Below, piece by piece: positions 39,841-49,909 of a DNA stretch of 64,000 nt (its first letter is position 1; every line of letters begins with the position of its first letter). The translations under genes were made by a program, and so were the position numbers. Under the pieces are notes generated by a model that saw only the letters and a list, made by a program, of their open reading frames with translations, did not search any database and had not been told where the DNA came from. The stretch is from positions 1-64,000 of the forward strand of contig NZ_AUCP01000034.1 in NCBI RefSeq assembly GCF_000429825.1, in the 5' to 3' direction. The stretch is from Cohnella thermotolerans DSM 17683. GTDB lineage: Bacteria; Bacillota; Bacilli; Paenibacillales; Paenibacillaceae.

Positions 39841-41016
39841 CTATTTCAAATACGGCGCGGGATTCACCGGCGTTCCGTCTTTTCGGACTTCGAAGTGCAA
39901 GTGGTACCCCGTGGCCGTTCCGGTCATGCCGACGAGCCCGATCTTCTCGCCGCGCTTGACGGTTTGGCCTTTCTTGACGAGGATGCCTCCCGGCTTCAAA
40001 TGGCCGTACAGCGTCCATAAGCCGTTGCCATGGTTGATGATGATGCAGTTGCCGTAGCCGCTCCACGACTGGGCGACGATGACGACGCCGGACTCGGCCG
40101 CGTACACCGGCGTTCCCTGCGGAACCGCCATGTCCATGCCGGTGTGCAGCTTCTTCTGCCCGGTGACCGGATGGATTCGGTAGCCGAACGGGGAGGACAA
40201 CCGATACTCCCGCTTCAGCGGCATGCCGAGCTTGCCGCCCCTGTAATAGTTCTTGATTTTGTTCTTTTGCTCGAGCAGCTTCGAGTACTTCTTGCCGAAA
40301 TCCATCAGCGCCTTCTCGGCTTCCTCGCTGATGTCCTCCGTCTCCTCGATCTGCTTGTCCAGCTTGGCGACGAGCACTTCCTTCGACCGCTCGTTCATCT
40401 CGAGCGTCGCCTTCCGGTCGGCCATCTCGGCGTACAGGCCCTTGACGACCTTCAGTTCGCCTTCGACCTGCGCTTTCTTGTCCGCGACGAGCGCCTTGTA
40501 TTGCTCGCTTTGGACGAGTACCTGCTTGTCTTGCTTCATAATGGACTGCAGCGCGTCGAAGCGGCTCACGAAGTCGCTGAAGCTCGTCGAACTGAGCAGC
40601 ACGTCGAGATACGACACCGCTCCGTTCGTATACATAAGACGAATGCGTGATCGCAGCAGATGGTCGCGGTTTTGCCGCTCCTTCTCCGCCGCCTGGAGCT
40701 CCTGCGTCGTCTTGAGCAGCTTGTCCTCCGCCTCGTCGATCTTGGCTTGCGTGGCGTCCATCTCACGAGTGGCCTTTTCGATCTCCGCCATAAGCCTGTC
40801 GATGTCTTCTTTGGTCGCTTCCTTCTTGGCGGCCAACGCCTTGCTGTCCTGCTCCGCCTTCTTCTTGCTCTCCGAAGCTTCGTTCATCTGCTGCTGAATC
40901 TCTTTGAGCTGGCGCTCGATCTTCTGCAATTGGGTCTCGGCATGGCTGTCGTAAGGCCGCCACAGGAACGCGACGGCGACCAACATGGCCGCAACGGCCA
41001 GCAGCTTGCGTCTCAC
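39841..41016 (-). CDS. Coiled-coil M23 peptidase (EnvC/CwlO-like) next to FtsEX
   Basis: A protein of 391 residues. Signal peptide (1-27), two long coiled-coil blocks (about 28-120 and 165-250), then an M23 (LytM-type) peptidase domain (about 280-391). Zinc ligands are seen as His and Asp in KKLHTGMDMA and the H-x-H of GYHLHFEV, so the domain should be active. Such proteins are wall hydrolases or activators held in check by their coiled coil and switched on by FtsEX. Here it follows ftsX by only 19 bp, which supports that partnership. It starts with GTG at 41016, with AAGGGGG six bases upstream. Confidence 0.9.
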   Translation of the reverse strand: MRRKLLAVAAMLVAVAFLWRPYDSHAETQLQKIERQLKEIQQQMNEASESKKKAEQDSKALAAKKEATKEDIDRLMAEIEKATREMDATQAKIDEAEDKLLKTTQELQAAEKERQNRDHLLRSRIRLMYTNGAVSYLDVLLSSTSFSDFVSRFDALQSIMKQDKQVLVQSEQYKALVADKKAQVEGELKVVKGLYAEMADRKATLEMNERSKEVLVAKLDKQIEETEDISEEAEKALMDFGKKYSKLLEQKNKIKNYYRGGKLGMPLKREYRLSSPFGYRIHPVTGQKKLHTGMDMAVPQGTPVYAAESGVVIVAQSWSGYGNCIIINHGNGLWTLYGHLKPGGILVKKGQTVKRGEKIGLVGMTGTATGYHLHFEVRKDGTPVNPAPYLK

Positions 41017-41035
41017 GGTAGTCCCCCTTCCGAGA

Positions 41036-41953
41036 TTACACCTTCAAATATTTGCGAACCGACACGACGCTTCCCCAAATGCCCAGCAGCGTCCCCAGAA
41101 TGAGCAGCGTCCCGGTAACGAACCAGCCGACTTCGCCGACGGTGGCAAACTTGATCATCATGAGCCCGAGGTCGAATTGAGCAGACTGGATCAATCGCGA
41201 ATAGCCGTAGAGAAGCAAAGCGCTGGTTAAGCCGGAGCCGACGAGGCCGATGAGCACCCCTTCGACGAAGAAAGGCCACCGGATAAAGCTGTTCGTCGCG
41301 CCCACGAGCTTCATAATGCCGATCTCCCGGCGCCGGGCGATGATGGTCATCTTGATCGTCGTGGAGATGAGGAACATCGCCATGACGGCGAGGCCTGCGA
41401 CGATGATCAGCCCGATATTGCGCACGGCGTTTGTGATGCGGAACAGCTTCTCCACCGTGCCCTTACCGTACTTCACGCCGAGAATCGGCTTGTCCGCGTC
41501 GGTCGTGTTGATCGCCTCGATCTGCTTGGCGACGTAGGCGACCTTCTGCGGCTCGAACACTTCGACGTCGAAGCCGTCCGGGAGCGGATTATTCTCGTTC
41601 TCGTAGCCGTCGAGCGCTTTTTTGGCGCTGTCGTCCATGCTCTCCATCAGCCGCCGCATGCCTTCCTCTTTGGAGACGAACGTGACCTTCTTCACTTCCG
41701 GAATGCGGCCGATGATGCGGTTGATCTCGTCGATCTTGTCCTGCTTGGTGTCAAGCTGCAAGTAGACGCTTATTTGAACCTGGCTTTCGACTTGGTCGGC
41801 CAGCTTGTTCACGTTCAAGGCAAGCAACATAAAGACGCCGAGGATAAAAAGGGAGACGACGATCGAGCCCATCGATGCGAACGACATCCATCCGTTGCGG
41901 AAGACGTTCTTCACGCCTTCGCGGATATGCCGGACGAGGGTGCTAAATCTCAT
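41036..41953 (-). CDS. ftsX: Cell division permease-like protein FtsX
   Basis: A protein of 305 residues with four membrane helices (about 22-45, 180-205, 230-250, 272-295) and an extracellular loop between the first two (about 50-175). MRFSTLVRHIREGVKNVFRNGWMSFASMGS opens the family in its usual way, cytosolic before helix 1. It forms a complex with FtsE to drive wall hydrolases. Its start lies 11 bases inside the 3' end of ftsE. Confidence 0.95.
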   Translation of the reverse strand: MRFSTLVRHIREGVKNVFRNGWMSFASMGSIVVSLFILGVFMLLALNVNKLADQVESQVQISVYLQLDTKQDKIDEINRIIGRIPEVKKVTFVSKEEGMRRLMESMDDSAKKALDGYENENNPLPDGFDVEVFEPQKVAYVAKQIEAINTTDADKPILGVKYGKGTVEKLFRITNAVRNIGLIIVAGLAVMAMFLISTTIKMTIIARRREIGIMKLVGATNSFIRWPFFVEGVLIGLVGSGLTSALLLYGYSRLIQSAQFDLGLMMIKFATVGEVGWFVTGTLLILGTLLGIWGSVVSVRKYLKV

Positions 41954-42629
41954 AGCCGTATTCCCCTCTCATCTCGTCCCGAACGATGGTCCCCCGCTCG
42001 ATGGCGATGACACGCTTGCGCAGCGTGTTCACGATCTCTTTGTTGTGCGTGGCCATGACGATGGTCGTGCCCCGGAAGTTGATCTCCTCCAAAAGTTTCA
42101 TGATCCCCCACGACGTCTCCGGATCGAGGTTCCCGGTCGGTTCGTCGGCGACGATGACGGCCGGATTGTTCACGATCGCCCGGGCGATGGCGACGCGCTG
42201 CTGCTCGCCGCCCGACAATTGCGCCGGCAGGCTGCCCGCCTTATGCTTCAGGCCGACCAGTTCCAGCGCTTCCATCGTGCGCCGCTTGATCGTCCGCTTC
42301 GGGGCTTCGATAACCTCCATCGCGAACGCGACGTTCTCGTAGGCGGATAATTTGGGGAGAAGACGGTAATCTTGGAATACGACGCCGATGTTGCGGCGAA
42401 CGTAGGGAATTTTGCGCTGCTTCAGCTTGCCTATATTGAATCCGTTGACGGATAATTGCCCTTTGGTCGGCACTTCCTCCCGGTAGATCAGCTTCATGAA
42501 CGTCGACTTGCCGGCGCCGGACGGGCCGACGATGTAGACGAATTCGTTGCGATCGATGACGACGCTGACGCCTTGAAGCGCGGTCGTACCGTCCGGGTAG
42601 GTCTTCCATATGTCGTGCATTTCAATCAC
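41943..42629 (-). CDS. ftsE: Cell division ATP-binding protein FtsE
   Basis: A protein of 228 residues. ABC ATPase with GPSGAGKSTFMKLIY (Walker A), Q-loop in VVFQDYRLLP, signature QLSGGEQQRVAIARA, Walker B VIVADEPTGNLD and switch His in MATHNKEIV. The start is probably the GTG at 42629 (V-I-E-M-H-D), with GGGAAG 7 bases upstream and the family length of 228. The ATG three codons later is the alternative. It is first of ftsE-ftsX-M23. Confidence 0.95.
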   Translation of the reverse strand: MIEMHDIWKTYPDGTTALQGVSVVIDRNEFVYIVGPSGAGKSTFMKLIYREEVPTKGQLSVNGFNIGKLKQRKIPYVRRNIGVVFQDYRLLPKLSAYENVAFAMEVIEAPKRTIKRRTMEALELVGLKHKAGSLPAQLSGGEQQRVAIARAIVNNPAVIVADEPTGNLDPETSWGIMKLLEEINFRGTTIVMATHNKEIVNTLRKRVIAIERGTIVRDEMRGEYGYEI

Positions 42630-42876
42630 ATAATCACTTCCCGTTAGAATTCGGACTTTAGATACTTCGACATCATGCCTGAAAATCCTCTCTTTGTCGA
42701 TGTTTCCCGGCGGGTTAAATCGGGTTTTGTCGCCGGAAACGCTTGTCCGCGTTGGCTTGGAGGAAAAAACTGAAAAATTTCTAATCCGGCGCTTTAACAT
42801 TGCTACGTGAAATTTCGTCTATGAAGTTGGAAGCCGATTAATGTTCCGGATTCATTTGGGGATGGGGAGATGCCCG

Positions 42877-44397
42877 ATGAAAAAAGGCTGGATATGGACG
42901 GCCGCCATCGCGGCCGCGATCGGACTCGGAATCGGAACGGCGGGCGGGTACGCGCTGAGCGGCGGCGACGACCGGCTGCCCGACCGGATGTCGGTCGGCG
43001 GGCTCGAGGTCGGAGGCCGGACGGCGCAGGAGGCGCTGACGGCCGTGCGGGAGCGCATCCGGGCGCTGGAGGAGACCGAAGTGGCGCCGGGAGGACGGAT
43101 TTTGGCGGGCGGCGGCGACGGCCGGGCGGATTCGGAGCCGGCGCCGAAGCTGACCTTGAAGCGGCTGGGAATGTCGGTCGGCGCGGAAGAGGCCTTGCGC
43201 GACCTGGAAGCGTTCCGGGACGCGAAATGGTGGCAACGGGGGAAAATGAAGAAAACGCTGCGGCAGACGTACGCGATCAACGTGAAGTGGGACGAAGCGG
43301 CGTTCAAGCGCGAGGCGGAGAGCGCCTGGGGCCGGCTGGTAGCCGCGCCTGCGCGCGACGCGTCCCGTTCCATCAACGAACGCGACGAGGTCGTCTATAC
43401 GCCGGAGGCGCCCGGCACCGCCCTGGACACGAAGACGCTGATGGCGGAGGTTGTGAGGCGCGCGCCGACTTCGCTGGCGCCGGGCGGGTTGTCGGCGGCG
43501 TCCGCCGGGAGCTTCCAGGCGCTGAGCGTCGGGCTGCCGACCGTCAAGACGGCCCCGAAGGCGACGGTCGCAAGTCTGAAGGAGGAAGGCATCTCGCGCA
43601 AAATCGCCGAGTTCGCCACCTCGTTCGCGACGAGCTCCGAGGGACGCTCGCACAACGTGACCGTCACCGCCAAGGCGCTCGACGGCACGCTGCTCCAGCC
43701 GGGCGAAGTGTTCGACTTCGGGGCGATCGTCGCCAAAGCCGAGAAGGAATACGGCTACCGCGAAGCGCCGGTCATCGTGAACGGCAAGCTGACGCCCGGC
43801 GTCGGCGGAGGCATCTGCCAGGTGTCGAGCACGCTGTACAACGCCGTGATCCGCACGGAAGGCATCGACATCGTGGAGCGGCGCAACCATTCGCTGCCCG
43901 TCCACTATTTGCCCGCGGGGCTGGACGCAACCTTCGCGGAAGGGTACATCAATTTCCGCTTCCGCAACTCGACCGGCAAGCAACTGCTGATCAAGACGGA
44001 CGTGCGGGATCGGCAGCTGACCGTCAAGCTGTTCGGCACGATGGACGAGAGCGTGTCGTACGGGATCGAGACGGTGGAGCGGCAAATCGTCGCGCCCAAA
44101 GTCGTTTACGTCGCCGACGGAACGCTCGCCCCCGGGGAATCGAAGGTGCTGCAGAAGGGCGACTCCGGCTACGTCATCGAGTCTTACCGCGTCAAGTACG
44201 TCGACGGCAAGTTCGTGGAGCGCGCGAGGCTGTCCCGCGACACGTACCGGTCGCAGAACGAGCTGGTCGCCGTCAACGCCGCGGACCCGCGCCTGGCGCC
44301 GCCCGAAGCCGACGGCAACAACGGCGGCAACGAGGCGCCCGCCCCGACACAGCCGCAGCCCGACGCCGGCAACGGGGGGCCGGTGGAGCCGGTGTGA
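42877..44397 (+). CDS. VanW family protein with G5-like domain
   Basis: A protein of 506 residues. Signal anchor (about 1-30), a peptidoglycan-binding-4-like N-terminal region (YAINVKWDEAAFKREAE), then the VanW domain (about 230-345: SHNVTVTAKALDGTLLQPGE, VGGGICQVSSTLYNAVIR, RRNHSLPVHYLP). A G5-like segment follows (VVYVADGTLAPGESKVLQKG), then a Pro/Asn/Gly-rich tail. Such proteins (YoaR-like) act at the wall, function unproven. ATG at 42877, with GGGGAG 7 bases upstream. It is divergent from ftsE. Confidence 0.85.
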   Translation: MKKGWIWTAAIAAAIGLGIGTAGGYALSGGDDRLPDRMSVGGLEVGGRTAQEALTAVRERIRALEETEVAPGGRILAGGGDGRADSEPAPKLTLKRLGMSVGAEEALRDLEAFRDAKWWQRGKMKKTLRQTYAINVKWDEAAFKREAESAWGRLVAAPARDASRSINERDEVVYTPEAPGTALDTKTLMAEVVRRAPTSLAPGGLSAASAGSFQALSVGLPTVKTAPKATVASLKEEGISRKIAEFATSFATSSEGRSHNVTVTAKALDGTLLQPGEVFDFGAIVAKAEKEYGYREAPVIVNGKLTPGVGGGICQVSSTLYNAVIRTEGIDIVERRNHSLPVHYLPAGLDATFAEGYINFRFRNSTGKQLLIKTDVRDRQLTVKLFGTMDESVSYGIETVERQIVAPKVVYVADGTLAPGESKVLQKGDSGYVIESYRVKYVDGKFVERARLSRDTYRSQNELVAVNAADPRLAPPEADGNNGGNEAPAPTQPQPDAGNGGPVEPV

Positions 44398-44507
44398 GAG
44401 CGAGGCGGGGGAGTGCGGGAACCGGTTCGGGAGCGTGGCAGGGAAATGCGAATCCTATGCCTCGCGGCGCGGCATTGAGAAAATACACCTATTACCCCCC
44501 AATTTTT

Positions 44508-44545
44508 AAAAAGCCTGTCCGGGTTCGTCACCCGACAGGCTTTTT
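44508..44545. terminator. Bidirectional terminator between the VanW gene and argH
   Basis: AAAAAGCCTGTC-GGGT-tcgtc-ACCC-GACAGGCTTTTT is symmetric, so it can end transcription of both convergent units. Confidence 0.92.
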
Positions 44546-44551
44546 GACCGC

Positions 44552-45967
44552 TTATTTGCTCTTCTCCGCATATTCGGCCGCCCATGCATGCGTGCGGGCC
44601 AGCTCCGCTTCCGCGCGCTCGATCGCCGCCGCCACCTGCGGCGCGGCGGTGCCTCCGTAGACGTTGCGGGCGTTGACGACGTTTTGCGGCTGCAAGACGT
44701 CGTAAATCCGCTCGTCGAACAGCGCCGAGAACTGTTTGAACTCGTCCAGCGTCAGATCCAGCAGAAACTTGCCGTTCTCGATGCAATACAGCACCGTTTT
44801 GCCGATCACTTCGTGCGCCTGGCGGAAAGGAAGTCCCTTGCCCACCAGGAAGTCGGCGATATCCGTCGCGTTCGAGAAGTCCTGATCGACGGCGCGGCGC
44901 ATTTTGTCCTTACGCACCTTCATCGTCTCGATCATCGGCGCGAACAGTTGCAGCGCTCCCTGCAGGGTGCGGACCGTGTCGAACATGCCCTCTTTGTCTT
45001 CCTGCATGTCCTTGTTATAAGCCAGTGGCAAGGACTTGAGCACGGTCAGCAAGCCGATCAAATGGCCGTATACACGTCCGGTCTTGCCGCGAACAAGCTC
45101 GGGGACGTCCGGATTTTTTTTCTGCGGCATAATGCTCGAGCCCGTGCAGAACGCGTCGTCCAGCTCAATGAACTGGAATTCGGTGCTGGACCAGAGGATC
45201 AGTTCCTCGCTCAGGCGGGACAGATGCGCCATGATGAGCGAAGCGCCCGCCAGAAATTCGACGATGAAGTCGCGGTCGCTGACGGCGTCCAAACTGTTCT
45301 CATATACGCGGCCGAAGTTCAGCAGCTTCGCCGTATAATGGCGATCGATCGCGAACGTCGTGCCCGCAAGCGCCCCCGCGCCTAGCGGCAGCGCGTCGAT
45401 GCGCTTGTAGCTGTCCTGCAGGCGCTCGATGTCTCGGCCGAACATGGACACGTACGCCATCAGATGATGGGCGAACAGGATCGGCTGCGCCCGCTGCAAG
45501 TGCGTATAGCCCGGCACGATCGTATCGAGATTCGCCTTGGCTTGTCCGATCAGCGCGGCCTGCAGCTTCGCCAGCAGCTCGACGAATTCCACCACGCGCT
45601 TGCGCAGGTACAGGTGCATGTCCGTGGCCACCTGGTCGTTGCGGCTCCGCCCCGTATGCAGCTTGCCGCCGACCGGCCCGATTTCCTCGATGAGCGCCTT
45701 CTCGATGTTCATGTGGATGTCTTCGTCGCTGATCGCGAATTCCAGCTCTCCCCGCTGAATCCGGTTGCGGACCTTCAGCAGCCCTTCCTTGATCGTCTCC
45801 ACGTCCGCCGCCGGAAGAACGCCGCAATGCCCCAGCATCGTCACGTGCGCGAGACTGCCTTGAATATCCTCCTCGGCCAGCTCCTTGTCGAACGTGATCG
45901 ACGCGGTATATTCCTCCACCAGTTGGTCGGTCTTCTTCGTAAACCGGCCGCCCCAAAGCTTGCTCAT
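44552..45967 (-). CDS. argH: Argininosuccinate lyase
   Basis: A protein of 471 residues. Last step of arginine synthesis: argininosuccinate to arginine and fumarate. Family signature [12 protein letters not shown] with the catalytic Ser loop; [13 protein letters not shown] and [10 protein letters not shown]-type motif ([13 protein letters not shown]) are present. The start is the ATG at 45967 ([12 protein letters not shown]), where the family begins; GGGAG lies about 11 bases upstream. The frame is open for another 280 bases upstream, but that part has no homology and contains a palindromic repeat pair. Confidence 0.97.
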   Translation of the reverse strand: MSKLWGGRFTKKTDQLVEEYTASITFDKELAEEDIQGSLAHVTMLGHCGVLPAADVETIKEGLLKVRNRIQRGELEFAISDEDIHMNIEKALIEEIGPVGGKLHTGRSRNDQVATDMHLYLRKRVVEFVELLAKLQAALIGQAKANLDTIVPGYTHLQRAQPILFAHHLMAYVSMFGRDIERLQDSYKRIDALPLGAGALAGTTFAIDRHYTAKLLNFGRVYENSLDAVSDRDFIVEFLAGASLIMAHLSRLSEELILWSSTEFQFIELDDAFCTGSSIMPQKKNPDVPELVRGKTGRVYGHLIGLLTVLKSLPLAYNKDMQEDKEGMFDTVRTLQGALQLFAPMIETMKVRKDKMRRAVDQDFSNATDIADFLVGKGLPFRQAHEVIGKTVLYCIENGKFLLDLTLDEFKQFSALFDERIYDVLQPQNVVNARNVYGGTAAPQVAAAIERAEAELARTHAWAAEYAEKSK

Positions 45968-46346
45968 GTGCTGCCAGACTCCCTTCGTTTCTTCAACTTC
46001 CCCTGCCTCTAATGACTCGATAGCCGGGCTCGGCGGTTTTTGGGTTCTTACCATGCGTCCAATGGCCTCGATTTCGTCGAACAACGCGCCATGTGCAAAC
46101 CAATTCCACCTGGCGATAAACCTGTAACCCAACATTATCGGCTTACAGTAGCCATTCCGGCCCCGCGCGCCTCTGTAATCCGACATCTGCGGCTTACAGC
46201 CGCCAAAACATGGCTCCCCGCATGCCCGCAAAGCGGCCCATAACGGCAAAGCGGGAGCGCCGCCGGCGCCCCGAGCGCCCGCGATGCTCCCCGCATGCCG
46301 AAGGCGGCCGCCGCCGAAAAGCGCCAGCCGCCCCGGCCCCCAAAGA
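45968..46346. other. Long argG-argH gap with palindromes
   Basis: A gap of 379 bases in an otherwise tight operon. It contains two 27-nt palindromes at a 51-bp distance (listed separately), then a very G+C-rich part (46200-46340) with repeated CCCCGCATGCC. I see no gene and no clear promoter for argH. Confidence 0.5.
46122..46199. repeat. Two 27-nt palindromes at 51-bp spacing
   Basis: CTGTAACCCAAC...GGCTTACAG (46122-46148) and CTGTAATCCGAC...GGCTTACAG (46173-46199) are each 27 nt with CTGTAA/TTACAG arms. They are separated by 24 bp that includes CATTCCGGC. Palindrome length, spacer length and the CAT(T)CCGGC core of the spacer all match the six-copy array at 7137-7418, though the palindrome centres differ. 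I take both to be members of one repeat family. Confidence 0.75.
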
Positions 46347-47588
46347 TCAGTTCAATCCCGAAGCGCCGTTCACGCCGGACGACACTTTGAGGCGCAGCGC
46401 GTTCAGCCGGATAAAGCCGGTCGCGTCGCCTTGGTCGTACGCCTGCGTCGGGTCCGCTTCCATCGTGGCGATGTGCGGGTTGTACAGGCTGACCGGGCTC
46501 TTCAAGCCGGCGGCCATGACGTTGCCCTTGTACAGCTTCAGCCGCACGGTGCCCGTCACGTTCTTCTGGCTCTCGTTCACCAGCGCCTGAATGGCCAGGC
46601 GCTCCGGCGCGAACCAGAAGCCGTTATAGACGAGCGAGCTGTATTTGGAAATGAGCGAGTCCCGCAAATGCATGACGTCGCGATCCATCGTCAACGACTC
46701 CATCTTGCGGTGGGCGACGAACAGAATCGTGCCCCCCGGCGTCTCGTACACGCCGCGGCTCTTCATGCCGACGAAGCGGTTCTCCACCATGTCGACGCGC
46801 CCGATGCCATGCTTGCCGCCCAGCTCGTTCAGCTTCTCCATGACGCCCAGCGGCGACAGCTTCTCGCCGTTCACGGCGACGCAGTTGCCCGCTTCGAAGT
46901 CCAGCTCCACATATTCGGCCTTATCCGGCGCCTGCTCCGGCGAGACGCTCAGCACGTACATGTCCTGCACGTCTTCCGCGCTCGAATCGAACCACGGGTC
47001 CTCGAGCATGCCGCTCTCGAAGCTGATGTGCAGCAGGTTGCGGTCCATCGAATACGGCTTCGCGGCCGAAGCCTGCACGGGGATGCCGTGCTTCTCGGCA
47101 TAAGCGATCATCTCGGCGCGGCCCGGGAACGCGGCGCGGAACGCCTCGTCGCGCCACGGCGCGATCACCTTGATGTCCGGCGCCAGCGCGGCGGCGGTCA
47201 GCTCGAAGCGGACCTGGTCGTTGCCTTTGCCCGTCGCGCCGTGCGCGATGGCGGTGGCGCCTTCCGCGCGGGCGATCTCGACCATGCGCTTCGCGATCAG
47301 CGGACGCGCGATCGAGGTGCCGAGCAGATACTGGCCTTCGTACAGGGCGCCGGCCTGGAACATCGGATAGATGAAGTCTCTCGCGAACTCTTCGCGCAGA
47401 TCGTCGATGTACACCTTGGAAGCGCCGGTCTTGATCGCTTTCTCCTTGAGACCGTCCAGCTCCTCCTTCTGGCCGATGTCGGCGGTGAAGGTGATGATCT
47501 CCGCGTCGTAGGTTTCCTTGAGCCACGTCAGGATGACGGACGTGTCGAGGCCGCCGGAATAGGCGAGCACGATTTTTTCTTTTGCCAT
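46347..47588 (-). CDS. argG: Argininosuccinate synthase
   Basis: A protein of 413 residues that condenses citrulline and aspartate with ATP. The N-terminal PP-loop is [26 protein letters not shown] and [14 protein letters not shown] are standard. ATG at 47588 (MAKEKIV) with AAGGAG 12 bases upstream; the in-frame TTG at 47609 overlaps that site. It follows argF by 34 bp. Confidence 0.97.
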   Translation of the reverse strand: MAKEKIVLAYSGGLDTSVILTWLKETYDAEIITFTADIGQKEELDGLKEKAIKTGASKVYIDDLREEFARDFIYPMFQAGALYEGQYLLGTSIARPLIAKRMVEIARAEGATAIAHGATGKGNDQVRFELTAAALAPDIKVIAPWRDEAFRAAFPGRAEMIAYAEKHGIPVQASAAKPYSMDRNLLHISFESGMLEDPWFDSSAEDVQDMYVLSVSPEQAPDKAEYVELDFEAGNCVAVNGEKLSPLGVMEKLNELGGKHGIGRVDMVENRFVGMKSRGVYETPGGTILFVAHRKMESLTMDRDVMHLRDSLISKYSSLVYNGFWFAPERLAIQALVNESQKNVTGTVRLKLYKGNVMAAGLKSPVSLYNPHIATMEADPTQAYDQGDATGFIRLNALRLKVSSGVNGASGLN

Positions 47589-47622
47589 GGGAAAATAACG
47601 CTCCTTCAATGGTCGAAAATAG

Positions 47623-48582
47623 TTACATAATCGCGGCCATAATCGCTTTTTGCGCGTGAAGCCGATTCTCGGCCTCGTCGAAAATGATCGAGTTCGGCCC
47701 GTCGATGACGCCCTCGCTCACTTCCTCCCCGCGGTGGGCGGGCAGGCAGTGCATGAACAGGTAATCCGGCTTGGCATATTGGACGAGCTGTTCGTTCACC
47801 TGGTAGTTTTTGAAGGCGCGCTCGCGCTCCTTCTGTTCTTCCTCGAAGCCCATGCTCGCCCACACGTCGGTGTAAACGACGTCCGCGCCCTCGATCGCCT
47901 CGCGCGGGTCGCGCAGAATGTCTATTTTCGCGCCGGTTTCGGATGCAAACTCGCGGGACAGGCGCACCTGCTCGGCATCCGGCTCGTAGCCTTCCGGCGA
48001 CGCGCTGGCGAAATGCATGCCCAGCTTGCTCGCCCCCATCATGAGCGAATGCAGCATGTTGTTGCCGTCGCCGATATAGGCGATCTTCAGCCCTTCCAGC
48101 TTGCCCTTCTTCTCCAGCACCGTCTGGTAATCGGCCAACGCCTGGCACGGATGGGACTGGTCGGACAGCGCGTTGATGACCGGAATGGTCGCCGAGCGCG
48201 CCAGCTCCACCACGTTGCGGTGGCCGAACGTGCGGATAATCATGCCGTCGAGATAGCGGGACATGACCATCGCCGTATCGCGAATCGTCTCGCCGCGGCC
48301 CATCTGGATGTCGTTGCGGCTCAGGAACAGCGCGTGGCCGCCCAGCTGGTACATGCCGACTTCAAAAGATACCCGCGTGCGGGTGGACGATTTCTCGAAA
48401 ATCATGCCGAGCGTTTTGCCCTTCAGGGGCTGATAGATCTCGCCGTTTTTCTGTTTGCGTTTCAGGTCGATCGCCAGATCGATCAAATAACGGATTTCCT
48501 CCGGCTTGTAATCAACGAGGCCCAGAAAGTCGCGGCCTTTGAGACCGGCGGCAAGCTCCTCCACGTTCGTGGTCGAAAACAA
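47623..48582 (-). CDS. argF: Ornithine carbamoyltransferase
   Basis: A protein of 319 residues that forms citrulline from ornithine and carbamoyl phosphate. Carbamoyl-phosphate motif [10 protein letters not shown], then [12 protein letters not shown] and [11 protein letters not shown]; the ornithine site is in WASMGFEEE (S-M-G loop) and [12 protein letters not shown] has the catalytic Cys. It starts with TTG (48582): AGGAGG is 7 bases upstream and no ATG fits. Carbamoyl phosphate synthase genes are not in the window. Confidence 0.96.
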   Translation of the reverse strand: MFSTTNVEELAAGLKGRDFLGLVDYKPEEIRYLIDLAIDLKRKQKNGEIYQPLKGKTLGMIFEKSSTRTRVSFEVGMYQLGGHALFLSRNDIQMGRGETIRDTAMVMSRYLDGMIIRTFGHRNVVELARSATIPVINALSDQSHPCQALADYQTVLEKKGKLEGLKIAYIGDGNNMLHSLMMGASKLGMHFASASPEGYEPDAEQVRLSREFASETGAKIDILRDPREAIEGADVVYTDVWASMGFEEEQKERERAFKNYQVNEQLVQYAKPDYLFMHCLPAHRGEEVSEGVIDGPNSIIFDEAENRLHAQKAIMAAIM

Positions 48583-48678
48583 GGCGATCCCTCCTTCAAT
48601 ATGGGTTCGGCAGCCGGCTGGGCTGCCGTCAGATTTTATCGGGTCGATTGCCGACGGACAGGCAACCGCCCGTTCCGT

Positions 48679-49863
48679 TCATTGCTTCGCCGACAAAGCG
48701 GCCGCCTGTTCGGACAATACGGCGGCGATGATGGCGACCGCTTCTTCGATCTCCTCCGCAGTGACGAGCAGGTTCGGCAGCAAGCGCAGCACGTTCGGCC
48801 CCGCCGTAATGACGAGCAGTCCGCGATGCTGCAGCGCCGCGACGATGTCCGCGACCGGACCGGCGCATTCGATGCCGACGAGCAAGCCTTTGCCGCGCAC
48901 CTCGACGACGTTCGGCAGCCCGTTCAGCGCTTCCTTCAGCTTGCCGATCAGCAGCTCACCGGAAGCCGCGGCCCGCTCGGGCGCCTGTTCGAGAAGCATC
49001 GTCTCGATCGTCGCCGCGACGGCGGCGGTGGCGATCGGCGTTCCGCTGAACGTCGAACCGTGGGAGCCGGCGGTAAAGGCCGGAATGAGCGGAGCCTTGG
49101 CCAGCATGGCGCCAACCGGGAAGCCGCTGCCGATTCCTTTAGCCAGGGTGAAGATGTCCGGCTCGATGCCGTAATGCTCGTAGGCGAACATTTTCCCCGT
49201 GCGTCCCATCCCGGTTTGAATCTCGTCCACAATGAGCAGCAGCCCCTGGCGGTCGCACAGCTCGCGCACCGCGCGCAAGAACGCGGGATCGACCTCGTGG
49301 ACGCCGCCTTCCGCTTGAATAAGCTCGAGCATAATAGCGGCCGTCTTGTCGTTCACCGCCGCCTCCAGCGCCGCTAGATCGTTCAGCGGCACGTGCACGA
49401 AGCCCTCCGGCAGCGGCAGGAATCCTTCCTTCACCTTATCTTGACCCGTCGCCGTCAGCGTAGCCAGCGTCCGCCCGTGAAACGACCGGGTAAATGTGAT
49501 AATCTCGTAGCGGCCGTTGCCGAGCACCTTCTGATGGTAGCGGCGGGCGAGCTTGATCGCCGCTTCGTTCGCCTCCGCGCCGCTGTTGCAGAAGAAGACG
49601 GCGTCGGCGCAGCTGTTGTCGGTCAGCAGCTTGGCCGCTTTCTCCTGATTCGGATTGTAGAACAGATTGGATACGTGCCACAGTTGGTCGAGCTGGCTGA
49701 CGAGCGCGTTTTTCACCCGCTCCGGAACGTGCCCCAGACTCGTCACCGCGATGCCGGTCATGAAGTCGAGGTATTCCTTGCCCTGATCGTCCCAAAGCCG
49801 GCTTCCCTTCCCCTTGACCAAAGTGATCGGATAACGCGCAAAGGTAGGAAACAAACTGCTCAT
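48679..49863 (-). CDS. argD: Acetylornithine aminotransferase
   Basis: A class III PLP aminotransferase of 394 residues that makes N-acetylornithine. FCNSGAEANEAAIKLAR, FHGRTLATLTATGQ, VDEIQTGMGRTG and the PLP-binding Lys in FTLAKGIGSGFPVGA are seen. The ATG at 49863 is preceded by GGGAGAG. A longer open frame runs back through argB, but there it is only the shadow of argB in another frame. It is separated from argB by 194 bp, most of it one large inverted-repeat element. Confidence 0.96.
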   Translation of the reverse strand: MSSLFPTFARYPITLVKGKGSRLWDDQGKEYLDFMTGIAVTSLGHVPERVKNALVSQLDQLWHVSNLFYNPNQEKAAKLLTDNSCADAVFFCNSGAEANEAAIKLARRYHQKVLGNGRYEIITFTRSFHGRTLATLTATGQDKVKEGFLPLPEGFVHVPLNDLAALEAAVNDKTAAIMLELIQAEGGVHEVDPAFLRAVRELCDRQGLLLIVDEIQTGMGRTGKMFAYEHYGIEPDIFTLAKGIGSGFPVGAMLAKAPLIPAFTAGSHGSTFSGTPIATAAVAATIETMLLEQAPERAAASGELLIGKLKEALNGLPNVVEVRGKGLLVGIECAGPVADIVAALQHRGLLVITAGPNVLRLLPNLLVTAEEIEEAVAIIAAVLSEQAAALSAKQ

Positions 49864-49909
49864 GCCGAACTCTCCCTTCGTATTGGGCGACGACTCAACC
49901 TTAACAGCA

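Noticed and set aside
46250-46346. Extended N terminus of argH or a small gene in the argG-argH gap
   Set aside because: The frame is open, but the family start MSKLWGGRF is at 45967 and the upstream part has no homology or ribosome site.
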